From: Scilla litardierei
Taxonomy: Eukaryota; Streptophyta; Magnoliopsida; Asparagales; Asparagaceae
Direction of reading: 5' to 3'
NCBI GenBank assembly: GCA_030789695.1
Contig: CM061139.1
Coordinates: forward strand, 198,187,641-198,251,640
DNA length: 64,000 bases
Shown here one piece after another: positions 36,101-47,319 of this stretch. Position numbers and translations under genes: made by a program. A model generated the notes under the pieces. That model was not told where the DNA came from. It did no database searches and saw nothing but the letters and a program-made list of their open reading frames with translations. Positions within the stretch are counted from its first letter, which is position 1, and each line of letters begins with the position of its first letter.

Positions 36101-37339
36101 GGTTCTTGCGATCGCATCATTACTTCGTTCCCAAAGAACCACCTTCTTTATGTATTTCCTAACTGTTCCCTCTTTATGCATAGCTCTAAGGTTAGGGTTA
36201 TATTATAGTCGCAATGATAAAAGTTAAATTACGTTCTGAACCGCTGTCAATTGCTGAAAGGGGTACCATTTTGTCTGGTGAAATATTTCTTTAAGTTTAA
36301 TGAACGAAGAGGCTATTGCAATGGTAATTCTGGTCCACAATAATTGTTAATACCCGCATGCCCACCACATTGCATCATTTACTATAGTTTTGTCAATATT
36401 GCCGGTATATTGTGAAGATAACGAGTTATCAACTTTTATTAAGTTTTCAGTGAAGAGACCATTGCTTTTGTCATCTCATCGTACCTGACTTTGCTTTCAT
36501 TGACTTCTAACCAATGTAATGCGTATGAAGTTACTTTCTTGTCCCTGCCATTTGACCTCAATTTTCTTTTTTTCTTTTCATTTCTTTTTTATAAAACATA
36601 AATCAATTTTTAGCTCAAACTTTCGGATAACAGGCTATTTCTGTCTTGTATAATGCTGCAGCTGTTTCCTAGCCTTAAGAAGGTAGTCTTTCTTGATGAT
36701 GACATTGTTGTTCAAGCTGATCTTTCACCCATGTGGGACATTGACCTCCAAGGAAAGGTGAATGGTGCAGTTGAAACATGCAGAGGGGAAGACAAGTTCG
36801 TAATGTCAAAGAGACTAAAGAGCTATCTGAACTTTTCGCACCCTTTGATATCAGAGGCTTTCAACCCTGATGAGTGTGCTTGGGCATATGGCATGAACAT
36901 CTTTGATCTTGATGCATGGAGGAAGACAAACATTAGTCTCACTTACCACAGATGGCTCTTGAAGGTATGCGTGCTTATCTCATTGATAAATACAATTGGA
37001 ATGTAGTAGTTTTGTGTAACCTATGCTTACCAGTTGTTCTAATTTTCTCGATCTTAGAACTTGAAATCAGACTTGAGTCTGTGGCAGTTGGGGACCCTGC
37101 CTCCAGGTTTGATAGCATTTCATGGCTATGTTCATGTGATTGATCCGTACTGGCACATGTTGGGCCTTGGGTATCAAGAAAACACAACAGCAGTGGATGC
37201 GGAGAAAGCTGCAGTCATCCATTTCAATGGCCGAGCTAAGCCTTGGTTGGACTTTGCATTTCCTCAGCTCCGGCCTCTTTGGACAAAGTATGTAGACTTG
37301 TCCGATAAATTTATGAAAGCATGCAATATAAGATCTTAG
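27190..37339 (+). CDS. GAUT14: Probable galacturonosyltransferase, GAUT13/14 type
   Basis: Six exons join in frame with GT-AG: 27190-27400, 29472-29527, 29771-29926, 33652-34242, 36662-36964 and 37058-37339, giving 532 codons plus TAG, the usual GAUT13/14 length. Family role: a GT8 enzyme that adds galacturonic acid from UDP-GalA to homogalacturonan in the Golgi lumen. Seen: N-terminus MQLHISPS; one membrane anchor at about residues 37-58 (type II topology); LLEQKTRTAKIQEYLYRHVA; the catalytic DDDIVVQ (D350-D352) with the GT8 DxD; and HFNGRAKPW (from residue 494). Two in-frame ATGs lie just upstream, but homologues start at MQLH. The frame is undamaged despite 3.7-kb and 2.4-kb introns containing TEs. 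GAUT13 cannot be excluded; the symbol marks the subgroup. Confidence 0.94.
29948..30003. repeat. (CA)n microsatellite in GAUT intron 3
   Basis: Two runs of alternating CA are split by ACCTCCTCACTCC. It starts about 20 bp after the exon 3 donor. Confidence 0.9.
30280..32955 (+). mobile_element. Old non-coding LTR element in GAUT intron 3
   Basis: Diverged direct repeats of about 400 bp bracket a 1.9-kb interior: about 30280-30690 and 32560-32952. Both contain TTTAGTTAGGATTTA, CTCTA(C/T)AAA(C/T)AAGCTTG, GAGAGTTGAGAGT-like, GGCGAGAGGTTC, CTAGCTTTCTA and GATCTAGAACACTAGATCT, and end GTCATGCA(C/T)CA. The interior has no long ORF or recognisable retroviral domain, so it fits a LARD/TRIM-type non-autonomous element. 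The LTRs are clearly diverged, so it is old. It lies within the 29927-33651 intron. Confidence 0.75.
33289..33341. repeat. Short tandem duplication in GAUT intron 3
   Basis: The motif TAGAATGAATGATGAGACGG followed by TGATA occurs twice in a row (unit about 26 bp). Confidence 0.8.
35785..36160 (-). mobile_element. Degenerate gypsy-type LTR fragment in GAUT intron 4
   Basis: Resembles the left arm of the inverted-LTR element at 45.6 kb: TCGAGAGGAGGCTGCTCTC, then CAAAATTACAAAATTGCCC, and an end at CATCA (36119) followed by TTACTTCGTTCCCAAAGAACCACCTT, the same PPT-side sequence pattern seen beside the LTRs at 42828 and 46064. The left limit is vague. It sits between GAUT exons 4 and 5. Confidence 0.5.
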
Positions 37340-38400
37340 CCTGTCTGATTTGAGAAAGCAACAGAAGCTTGTGATGACACAAAAATGGTGAGAAATGTAG
37401 CAAATTGTGCATCAAAAGAATAGAAAAGGTGCTTGAGAGAACTCGAGGAGAGGTTATAGATTTGAAATCCTTGATCGATGTTGCAACTTTCTTGTACATT
37501 TCCTATTTTTTTCTTTCTCCCTTACTTTGGAAGAGAGTTAGTTTCTCTCTCTTTTTGGGTTGTTATTGTATGACCTTTTTATTGATATATACACATTGGA
37601 AATGCAAATAAATAAGTGTAAAGAAATGCTTGCAATTTGACGAATTACTACGCTTATTCATCTTAGAAGAAGTTCATAGGTCCGATTGAAGATCATACCA
37701 TGTAATTTGAACGTTTATAACCGGATACTCATATTGTTTGCATGAACATTTTCTTCTAACAAAGGCACACAAATCTTATTTTCTTGTTGATGTAGAAAAT
37801 GTCTAAAGAAGCTATTTATTATTCTCAATCATTTGAACACACATAAATTTTCTACGTTTATGATATTTTATGATCTCTCTATTTTACATAAATTTTATTG
37901 TCTTTAGTAGACGTGCTTGTAGATCTTATTTTTCTTTGTCTGTCTGGTATTTTCTTTTGTTCTTCTCGTATGGAGAACCGTTTTGATTGATTTATTACTA
38001 CCCAACTCTCTTAGCAGAGTGTTTTAGGACCAAGTAACTCTGCATTTTCTCTATGCTTTTCCTGTGGTGATATGCCCTAACTGTATGCTAAACATCAATA
38101 TCAGCTATGTTGATGAGATATTACTCATGTTGGTACAAGTCACTCACCTTGATCTTATTAAGGTGGTTGAAGGAACTCTAACATCATCTTGAAGGTTTTT
38201 GCCTCATGGAATACACTTGGGCCTCTGTAATACTCAAATTGTTCCAACTTACATAAACATCAAGAAGAAATGGTGGAAATGAGAATGAAAAGAAAAACCG
38301 TGTGAGGAGGTAACATAGTTTGTATGATCAATTCCTTTTGAGTTTTGATGGAGTACACAGACGCTCAAGGATAGCCCACACAAAAATAAAGGGGAACTGA
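37340..38400 (+). other. GAUT 3' UTR and intergenic sequence
   Basis: A signal-like AATAAATAAG near 37605 is a plausible polyadenylation region about 270 bp after the stop. Beyond that the sequence is AT-rich with nothing recognised. Confidence 0.45.
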
Positions 38401-38404
38401 CGCA

Positions 38405-40660
38405 GCACACATGAAGAATAGATGTAGGGTTCTAGATTTAGAATTTTGGTGATAGGAAAAACAAGAAATTAGGTATTAGGAATAGAAACTAAAAATAAAT
38501 AATAACATTTGGCCTTCTCATCCATGCACTTGTCGCATCCACTCTCCACTTATCTTGAGAAAAGAGATCTTGAAGAAAATTAGGGCTTACCTTGAACCAA
38601 AATGGAATTTATCTCAAAAGAATCAATTCTAATTCCCTAAACAAAAGGGTCGCAGTGCATGCTTTTTAAAAGGCTAAATTAGTACCACATGCGCAAATAA
38701 AAAATAACCAAAATAAAAGAATTTTTTTAATAAAATAGAAGCATGTATGCAACACGTGAAACTCAAAAATCAATGAAAAAAAAGCTAAAATAAAAGCCAA
38801 GTTTAAAACAGCTTAAGTAAGATCTTTACCAATCTCATCTGGTTTGAAGAAACTTATCCTCACGTTTTAAAATGAAGCAAAATGTTGATTTGTTGAATGT
38901 GTGTAAAATCTGTTGATTGGTAGGATGTGAAGAATCTATAATAATGAAGTCAATATGCTTGACTGGCTCATATGATGCCTCCCATTTAAATTCCAACGTA
39001 ATATCTACAATGGGTTTGGGCTAAAGCTCTGGTTCAGGATCGGTTTCTGGGTCGCTACTAGCATTGGCTTATATTTGAACATAGGCTCTATTGACACTCG
39101 ACCTTTGATTCTGACTCTAGTTTGGATCAGATTATGTTCCTGCTCAGCTTTCTACTTCACACACAAGTCCAATATGGTCGAAGGTTTTGTATTTTTTCTC
39201 CATCTTTCAAAGAGTGTCTGATTTGTATCAGATGATAGCTGAGTCAAATACCATTTTGGTAAAGGACTAGGGAGTTACAAGTAGCGAAGCTTAATTTTCA
39301 ATCATAACCATCATTCACAAGGCTCGACAACTTTCTTTTACCAAATTAGTGCTTCTCCATCTAACTTGTGTTGATGATACTGTTCTCATCAGTCAGATCA
39401 TAACAATAAGAAAAAGTATTTTATGAATGATTCCCCATCCTTATAATCCTAATGTAGTTAAATTCCCCAGATATTGGTATGACATAATTTACGATGCTCA
39501 CTTCTCATGAAGTTGCATGCATCTAAATAGGGATAGTGACAGTAAAAATACCTTCGGATAAACATATGGTTTGATCAAGCTTGTAGACGACACTAACTGG
39601 CTCAAATTTGGTGGTAAAGGCTAAAAAATCGGACTAAATGGTTTCACAATCATCAAAAAATCCTTTGGTACTATTTATTATAGAAATTTCAAAATTTGAG
39701 CCAAAATTTAGAAGCAACACTGTAGCAACCAGCAATAGTTGCGATCGGTTCGATTGACTCAAGCCGGTCTGGGTCATCTCGATCGGTTTGGACAGGCTTG
39801 GGTCAGCTCAGGTTGATTTGAGCCGGCTTAGTTGGTTAGTATCCGAGTTGATGAAGAGTGTCAGCTCAGAACTAAGCCAATGGAGTTAGAGATGGCTCTA
39901 AGCGAATCCATCATTGCTATTTTTGTTATTGGTTGATGCCATTAGAGACATTCTCGAACTCTTGTGACATTGCGGGGAAGGGCAACAAGCTTCGACACTC
40001 GATTGCTTTGGTACCAAATTTAATGCAAATTTAATGCCTAGATCTATGTTTGCTTTGATACCAAATTTAATGCAATACAAAGCAAGAATAAAACATGAAT
40101 TAAGATCTAGGGCTTTAGTGAGGGAAAAAAAGAAATTACGGAATATATACATGAACTAAAGATAAAAGTTAAGTTTCAAACATTCCGTCAGGCACCTCGT
40201 GCACGTACTCTTAACTCTTCTCAAGAAAAGAGATTTATAACAACATTTAGGCTTCTCTTGAACCGAACTGGAATTTCATGTAAAAGATTCAATTCCAATT
40301 TACTAAATAAAAAAGTTGCAATACATGCTTATTTAAAGGCTAAACAACATGCACCAATAGATCAAAATAAATAAAATAAAATAAAATCTCTAAAAAATGG
40401 AAGCATGCATGCAACATGCAAAACTTGAAAAAGCAACGAAACATTAAAATAAGTTAAAATAAAAGCTAAATCTAGAAATAACTCAAGTAGGATCTGAAAC
40501 TTGAAAGATCAATGAAACATTAAAATAAGTTAAAATAAAAGCTAAATCTAGAAATAACTCAAGTAGGATTTGCTTCAAGAATTTTCTTACCTATATAAGG
40601 TACAGGATGAGAGTTATACAATATTTTTGAAAAAGGAAAAAGAGAGGGTTGGAGGACAAT
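38405..40660 (-). mobile_element. Non-coding LTR element, inverted relative of the intron-3 element
   Basis: Diverged direct repeats at about 38405-38865 and 40090-40575 share, in order, a GATCTAGGG-like segment, CTTCTCAAGAAAAGAGAT-like, GAATTTCAT-like, TTCAATTC(C/T)AATT, GCATGCTTxTTTAAAxGGCTAAA and AAAATAAAAGCTAAxTCTAxAAA. Their complement resembles the LTRs of the intron-3 element (for example TTAGGTATTAGGAATAGAAA versus the inverse of TTTCTA...CCTAAT). The 1.2-kb interior has no retroviral domain; like the other element it contains GACTCAAGCCGG. Limits are approximate. Confidence 0.65.
40421..40572. repeat. 76-bp tandem duplication
   Basis: The segment with ACATTAAAATAAGTTAAAAT, AAAGCTAAATCTAG and AAATAACTCAAGTAGGAT is present twice (period 76) inside the right LTR of the 38-40 kb element. 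Confidence 0.85.
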
Positions 40661-40924
40661 AAATACCTATATAGGTTGTAGCAAAAAAATTAATTGGAAG
40701 CGGGGCAAAGATGAAGTTTGGGGAATTAGAAAGTCAAGGTTCAAGTCTTGGATGGAGTGGCCCACATGCAGTTGTATCTCTTAGAAAGACTAGATGTAAT
40801 ATTGATAGATTTTATGGAGGAACGTTAGGTGTAAATAAAAAGGTAAAATCTCTACAAGAAAGGGGTGCGTGGCTGGACTTTGGCCAACTAGCTTTTTTGT
40901 AATTTTTAATATCATGTGACCTAC

Positions 40925-41856
40925 AAAAGCCTAACACTTTATATGATGCCGCAGGCCCACAGGGGCCCCCATGGCTTGTTCAGGCCCATGTGGGGCCTCT
41001 ACCAGTGGCCAGGGGTCGTCGGTCCCTGCTGGTGGTCGGCAGCCCCTTGCGAGGTGGTGGGCATCTTCCCTTGCCCCTCGCGGCCTCCTTTCTGATCCTG
41101 TCGCACCCTCCCAATGATGGGTGGGGGGTGGTTCTCGCTCTCCATGTGTGGATCTAGCATGCATCCGTTCGGTGAGATCTCCTCTCCAAAGGCGACGGCT
41201 TTTTCCTTGTCTATGTTTAAAGATTCCGTCTTTTACCTTTGATCTTTGTCGTCGTCGTCTTTGTCCAGATCTGGTTTCGTCGTCTCCTTCTCAGGCGGAG
41301 GGTGACTAACCATAGTCGAAATTTGTTCAATTAGGATTTCCATCGATGTTTCCAACCGGGATGAGACCCTTTCTTCCATTAAAGAGATCCTTTCATTCAT
41401 CTCTTGATGTCGTTCTTCCATTGTTCTCTTGAGCACTTCGATTTCGCTTTCATGTTTCTCGCCTAAAACTTCCAGCTTTCTTGTTGTCATGAGGATCTAG
41501 GCTCTGGTACCGATTTGATAGAATTTGAGGATAAAAAATAAGGTTTTTATTGATAAAGACAGATAAGTGGTCTAGATTCATGTGGATTGCTCTCCCAATG
41601 GCATCAATTCGAGAGGAAACCCCCAACTATCTAACTAAACTATGTTATAATCTATTCTTTACTAATTCTCTTTCAAATTCTGCATAAGATCATAGTTACC
41701 CCAGCCCCCATACATATAATAAACTGATTTTCCTAAAATTACGGATGCCCAAAATTACGATTTTGCACTAGATCAGATCCCTTTGCTTTCGCTGCTGTTT
41801 TGCCACCTCTTGCTGTTTCTTTTTGCTGCCGCACCCCTTCCACTAACAGTTTATCA
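40925..41856 (-). mobile_element. Truncated gypsy-like element: LTR plus start of gag
   Basis: Read on the minus strand: an LTR candidate at 41856-41517 (TGATAAAC... to ...TATCA), a primer-site-like CGGTACCAGAGCC (about 41494-41506), then a gag N-terminus and a GC-rich Pro/Gly-coding stretch to about 40945, where similarity stops. There is no second LTR. It belongs to the same loose family as the elements at 42548 and 45625. Confidence 0.6.
41233..41490 (-). pseudogene. Gypsy-type gag N-terminal fragment
   Basis: 85 codons, MTTRKLEVLGEKHES onward, strongly charged and helical (MEERHQEMNERISLMEERVS), ending with an acidic DKDDDDKDQR tail. This matches the coiled-coil N-terminus common in plant Ty3/gypsy gag proteins and starts a few bases after the primer-site-like sequence. 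The remainder of gag is missing. Confidence 0.55.
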
Positions 41857-42306
41857 AAACTCTTCTAATTCTGATATAACTTTTAACATTGGGTAGAGTC
41901 TAAAATTGTCACGTGAGATGATTTTTAGTGAGGAAATGCAAGAAAGGTTAGATTCTTCCCTGGCAGCTCTTGAAGAGAATTTGTGTGACAACATGAAAGA
42001 GCAGTCATAAATTTATGGAGAATTTTACCTAATGTTTTTGGGGGAAATATTCTCAAAACATATAAAAAAATAGGCCATTGTGATTCCTACAGTAAGAAAA
42101 TCTCAAACATGATTATGTATTGATATATATGCATCTAATACATCAGATAACTTTTCTCAAACACGCAATGGAAACATACTTGGAATTTGCTGAAAAATGG
42201 TAAGTTCTCTGTTGTATGATATCTGGCGAAGAAGTTAGCATGTCAACATTGTGACGGATTATATGGAAGACTATACGAGACCACATGGTAACAAACCTTG
42301 GGATGC
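41857..42306. other. Intergenic, nothing recognised
   Basis: AT-rich sequence between the truncated gypsy fragment and the minisatellite. No exon or TE end is supported. Confidence 0.4.
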
Positions 42307-42542
42307 TTGATTTGTTCATTAAACGTCAGATCTTTGTTTGTAGGCGAAGCTCTCAATTATTATAATATTGATATGTTCGGTTCCTTTATGAAACATCAGA
42401 TCTCTATCTTTAGGAGAAGCTCCCCAGTTATTATAACATTGATTTGCTTGATTCCTTCATGAAACATAACATCTCTATTTATGGGACATGCTTTACAATT
42501 ATTGTACCCTTGATAGTGTGGTTCCTCCATGAAACCATGTAG
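42307..42542. repeat. 71-bp minisatellite, about 3.3 units
   Basis: Units start TTGATxTG at 42307, 42368, 42439 and 42510 (spacings 61, 71 and 71). Each carries TTC(C)TTxATGAAACAT, a CATCTCTATxTxTxGG-like segment and TTATTATAA. The array stops at the target site of the GAG-only element. Confidence 0.8.
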
Positions 42543-42547
42543 GTTAC

Positions 42548-45122
42548 TGATGCGAACCTGGATTGCATATGGAAATCCAGATCTGAAAATAAAGATTAAA
42601 ACAACGAAAAAGTACTACTCGTTAAATAAATGACTAGGAATGGAAGAGACAATTAATCTAAGGAAATAGAAAATCCTAATAAAAGAGATCTAAGGAATAA
42701 TAAGAAATATAACTTTTTTTCAACAATTTTCGCATACCCTCTAGGGCCGGCTCAACCACCTTTAAATAGAAAACTCCCCTATTTGTTATTTTACTCAAAT
42801 ACCCCTCTTTCTAATTACTAGCCGATCACTACTCCGTCCCTGAAAAACCACATTGTCCTCAAGGTGGTGCGCGAAGTGTATGGTCAGCTACTCCACGTGC
42901 ATGTGCTCCTGATCATCGTCCTCGCCGGCTTCCAGCATTACCACACTCTTTTCTCCATCTTCTTCGTCATTCACTATCAGGATTTGAAGAGTACGATCCC
43001 TGCACCGGTGCCCAGGAGTAAACTTCTCGTCGCATTTGAAACACAGACACTTGGTCCGCTTGTCACGAATCTCTGCCTCGGTCATTCTTCGTGCATGTCC
43101 TCCAGGTCATGGTTCCATCCACTTCTTCTTGGTAGCTGCTGTCCTGTCAGTGGATGTTGCCCCTCCTGCGGCCGCCTTCTGTCCCCTTCCAGGATCCAGT
43201 CCTCGAAAAGTGGAGCCTCCCCACGTCCCTCGAGCTCTCCTCTCTGTATCCTGATGGTCCTCTACCATCCTAGCAGACGTCATCATCCCTCGCAGGCCCA
43301 CGGGCTGCAGCTGCCTCAACCCAGATCTAATAGTGGGTTTCAGTCACTTCATAAAGCAGCCCTCCAATGATTCTCCTGAAACTTCTCGGACTCGGTGGCA
43401 AAGCGACTCAAACTTCTTAATATAATCTCATACGCTTCCCTCATGCTTCAATGAATAAAGTCTCTCAAAAACTCCCCCAGACTGCTCTGCGCCAAAGCGC
43501 TCCACCAAGAGCGAGGTGAACTCCTCCCAAGTCTGAAATGGCTACTGCTGATCAGTCCACCGAAACCAGCCCAAAGCCTCCTCTCCAAACAGACCCCTAT
43601 CGCCCGAAGCCAGCCCTCTCCTGGTACTGCTGATACCTCAAAATACCTCTCCACCCGGTACAACCAGTGTCAGGATCTCCCCCTCGAAAATAGGCACCTC
43701 GAGCTTCCTCAGCCGTCTCTCCCCAGCGAATCCAGCTCTCTCCTGCTGCTGGAATCCTCCCCTCGACTGATTTACCGGTGGTCTGTCGGGTACATAGGGC
43801 TCTACACGATCTCGCATGTCACCTTGTGCTCCCCCACTGCCAGTCTCCCCTCGCATCTCCCTGTGGATGCACATACTCTGCCTGATGGCCTCTCGAGGGG
43901 CCCTGGTGCGCCCTCCAATCGCCCGTCACTCCCCCGAAAGGTGGGGGCTGGGTCGACGGGCCCCCAGTATCCTGATAGCGCCCTCCAGTCTGCTGAAATC
44001 CCCCGCCAAGTCCCGAGGAAGGCTGAAATCCAGAATTTGTGGCTGATTGGGGCCCGTGCAGGGCCCACGGGGGGCCCAAAACGCTTGTCAGTGGCTGCCG
44101 TCCCCCGCAGGGTCTTGAAAGTGCTATCGTCACCTCCGGGGGGTCGAAACCCCCCGTACTGAACTGTCGACCCCTCCCAGGGGTTCGGCGGCCTTGTCCG
44201 GCCCAAAATTTGGGTCGGCGGGGCTGTGCCGAGGCCCCAGGGGGCAGTCGCCGCCCCTGGGGTGGTCGGCGTCCCTGCGCCGAGGCCCTAGGGGCCTGTC
44301 GACCCCTTGGGGTGGTCGACGGGGCTGTGCCGAGCCCCCAGGGAGGCGGGGCTGCGCCGGAAGGGGCTGGCGGCTCTTGCCGGCCCTCCGGTGGGCTCGC
44401 CGTCCCTCTCCGGGGGGTGTCGGGGGGGGGAGGGGGGCTACCGCACCCCCCGACCCTCCTTTCGCCATTCCGAGCGGTCGCCGCCTCTGGTGACGTCCCC
44501 CAGTCGCCCTCAACATCAGATTTCGGCCCCTAGTCAAAAGTCGCCTTTTTCCCTTGTCCATCGCCAAAGGTGGCTCCTTTTTGCTTGGATCCGCCTTCAA
44601 GTGGAGATTTACGGTCAACGCCTCTATGGCCTCCACTATCACCGCCAATTTCGCCTCTGTTTTCTCTTGGTTCTCCTTCATCTCCGCTCGGATCTCCGCG
44701 GTCATCTCGGCGTCTTCCTTTCTCGCGTCGATGAACCCTTTGCTGATTTGGGCTTCCATCCGTTCAACTTTCTCTTCCAACGCGTCGATCCGCTCCATAG
44801 ATCGTGTGCTCACCATGGATCTACCGCTCTGATACCAATTGATGCGAACCTAGATCTGAATCTGGAAATCCAGATCTGAAAGTAAAGATTAAAACAACGA
44901 AAAAGTACTACTCGTTAAATAAATGACTAGGAATGGAAGAGACAATTAATCTAAGGAAATAGGAAATCCTAATACAAGAGATCTAAGGAATAATAAGAAA
45001 TATAACTTTTCTTCAACAATTTTCGCATACCCTCTAGGGCCGGCTCAACCCCCTTTAAATAGAAAACTCCCATATTTGTTATTTTACTCAAATACCCCTC
45101 CTTCCAATTACTAGCCGCATCA
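42548..45122 (-). mobile_element. GAG-only gypsy-like LTR element (TR-GAG type)
   Basis: LTRs at 42548-42828 (281 bp) and 44840-45122 (283 bp) run from TGATGCGAACCT to GCCG(C)ATCA. A perfect 5-bp duplication GTTAC flanks them (42543-42547 and 45123-45127). The primer site TGGTATCAGAGC lies on the minus strand at 44837-44826. The 2-kb interior encodes only a broken gag: coiled-coil N-terminus, Pro/Gly-rich middle, gag core and zinc knuckle. No protease, RT or integrase is seen. The LTRs differ by roughly a dozen changes, so it is older than the two large copia elements. It would have depended on a full gypsy element. Confidence 0.9.
42885..44816 (-). pseudogene. Broken gypsy gag gene of the GAG-only element
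   Basis: Starts just after the primer site with MVSTRSMERIDALEEKVERM, a charged helical N-terminus to about 44600. A very GC-rich stretch (43900-44500) follows with low-complexity Pro/Gly/Arg coding. Then come gag-core pieces in shifting frames: LRKLEVPIFEGE (about 43690), YRVERYFEVSAVPGE (about 43650) and a zinc knuckle CFKCDEKFTPGHRC (about 43040), followed by LQILIV and an acidic tail. Frame changes around 43450-43700 and in the GC-rich part break the gene. The order matches Ty3/gypsy gag. Confidence 0.75.
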
Positions 45123-45127
45123 GTTAC

Positions 45128-45619
45128 TTGGTGCATTGTTACTTCATTGCCCATTTAGGAAGTATGGATTCCATAAGGAATATAGATGCTATTCAACATA
45201 GACATAATGCCGTGACAAATTCATTTACAGTTGGATTCAGATACTTGAAAAAATTTGTCTTTGTGCACGCACCCGGGAGCATGCATTTAGGTTAAGTTCA
45301 CATTAACCCTCCAATGAGTAAGCATACTCTGATAAATTGGAAAGAAACTCTAACAAAGAAATCATATCTTGAACATACAATGGAATTTTAAAATAGTATC
45401 TCATTTAGGTGGAAAGGTCTCATTTTATTTTTTACATTGCGACACATTGTTCTGAATTATCGGACATACGTACATAATTACATGAGTGCGTTTGTCTGAA
45501 TGCATGTATGCATATTAAGATGGCATACTTGTTTTCTTTAAATCTGGCACGTTTGCTGTCTGATAAATTGTGACCAAATGTAGTTCAAGTGACAGTCACA
45601 AGGACATGGACTCACTTGC
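45128..45619. other. Intergenic, nothing recognised
   Basis: AT-rich stretch between two gypsy-like elements, with no exon or TE end. Confidence 0.4.
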
Positions 45620-45624
45620 ATATG

Positions 45625-47319
45625 TGATAGGAATTTTCAAGGTTTTTGATGTAGAAAGTTAGGGTTTTGAAAGAAAGGTGTGATTTTTAGGCGTTCTGAA
45701 GAGAGGAGTTGGAATAAAAGATGGATTTTTATTGATGAAAACTGAAATAAAGGGGATACAATGATAAAGATGAGGACTTTCGAGAGGAACTCTTCTCTCT
45801 CAAGCCGTCAATTTAAGAGGGGGCTGCGTGCTCCAATGAAAAGAGGAAAATCTCAATTTCTACGAGTTTCTCTCACCAAATCAAGTATGAGAATCTCTAA
45901 TCCACTAGACACATATAAATAACAAACTGAAAATACAAAATTGCATAAAAGACCCCTAAAATTGAAAATTATTAAAAACCATATAGAAATCCAAAATTAC
46001 GAAAACGCCCCTAAGACTCCTAAAATTTCAGATTTGACCTTTTTCATAAAATACGATCTCATCATTACTCTGACCCTGAAAAACCACCTTGTCCTTAAAA
46101 TTATGCATGCAGTGCATGGGACATCTGCTCCAAGTGGGTTGCATGCCTTCTCGTGGGTCAAAAGGATATGACTGGTCTCCATCGGCCTCAATAACGTCCG
46201 AATAGATGTCACGTCGATCACGCCGTCCAGTTGAAGGCCATCCACGCCCAAAACAGAAACGTATGTGCTCGGGAGGTCGTCCATGTGGTAATCATGGGCA
46301 ATGTGACCCCATAAGAGTGTCGATGGGCCATGGCAGGCTTCAAAAATCATCGTCGGGTCATGTGGCCGAGATGGGCCGTGAACAAGGCATGCAGGCTCTA
46401 TATGGCTGCAAACAGGACTTGCAAGCCCTGCAGGCCCATGGGCAGGTAGGCAGCCTGCGCCAGCCTTTAAGGCAACCTGCAGCCCGCTAGGGGCCTGCAG
46501 GGCCCACAGGGCCCGCATGTACTGTTTGTAAACTTGCAGGGTCCGCATGCCCTGTTCGTAGCCCTGCAAGGCCTGTTGATGGCCCTTTTGGACCCGCAAT
46601 GACCGGACAACACTTTTCGGAGCCCTCCATGGTCCGTCGACGCTCTTATGGGGTCCCATGACCTATGGGTTGACCTCTCGAGCACATACATTTCTATTTT
46701 AGGCATGCATGACCTTCAGTCGGGTGGCGTGATCACTGTGACATTTATTCGGGCGTCATTAAGGACGGTGTAGACAAATCCTAACCTTTTGACCCAGGAG
46801 GATGCATGCAACTCACTAGAAACGGATGGCCCACGCACTTTATGCACATAATATGATTTTTCGGGGGCAGAGCAATAATGAGACCGTATTTTATGAAAAA
46901 TGAAAAATCTGAAATTTTAGGAGCCATAGGAGTGTTCTCATAATATTCAAATTTTTAGGGGCTTTTTTAGCAATTTTCACTTTTAGGTGTCTTTTTTGCA
47001 ATTTTGTATTTTCAGTTTGTTATTTATATAGGGCTAGGGGGATTAGGAATTCTAATGTTTGATTGTGAAGAGAAGAAACTTGTAAGGTTGAAAATTTTCT
47101 CGTTGATTGGAGAGTGCGGTCATCTTCTATAATTGACGACTTAAGAGAGAGGGATCGTCTCGAAAGAACTCACCTCTTCATTGTATCCCCCATTATTTTC
47201 ATATTATCATCAATAAAATTCACTTCTTTTACTAAATTCTTCTCATCAAAACCCTAAAAATCCCAACTTTCTACCTGAACACTAACTTTCTACATCAAAA
47301 ACCAAGAAAAATCCTATCA
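45625..47319. mobile_element. Inverted-LTR gypsy-like element
   Basis: Two LTR-like arms in opposite orientation: 45625-46064 (starts TGATAGGAATTTT, ends CTCATCA) and 47319-46876 read on the minus strand (starts TGATAGGATTTTT, ends CTCATTA). Each arm continues inward into the same PPT-side pattern, TTACTCTGACCCTGAAAAACC versus TTGCTCTGCCCCCGAAAAATC, resembling the sequence inside the left LTR of the GAG-only element. So two 3' ends face outward around an 811-bp GC-rich centre. Outside lie ATATG (45620-45624) and AAATG (47320-47324), a 4 of 5 match to a target duplication. The centre codes for nothing convincing (Pro/Gln-rich frames). Confidence 0.7.

Noticed and set aside
43816..44879. Long plus-strand ORFs in the GC-rich part of the GAG-only element
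   Set aside because: Stop-poor GC-rich sequence gives open frames everywhere; the minus strand holds gag motifs in the right order.
45997..46706. Minus-strand ORF of 220 codons in the inverted-LTR element
   Set aside because: Spans LTR, PPT-side and repetitive GC-rich sequence; no conserved domain, composition of short repeated GPLQ-type pieces.
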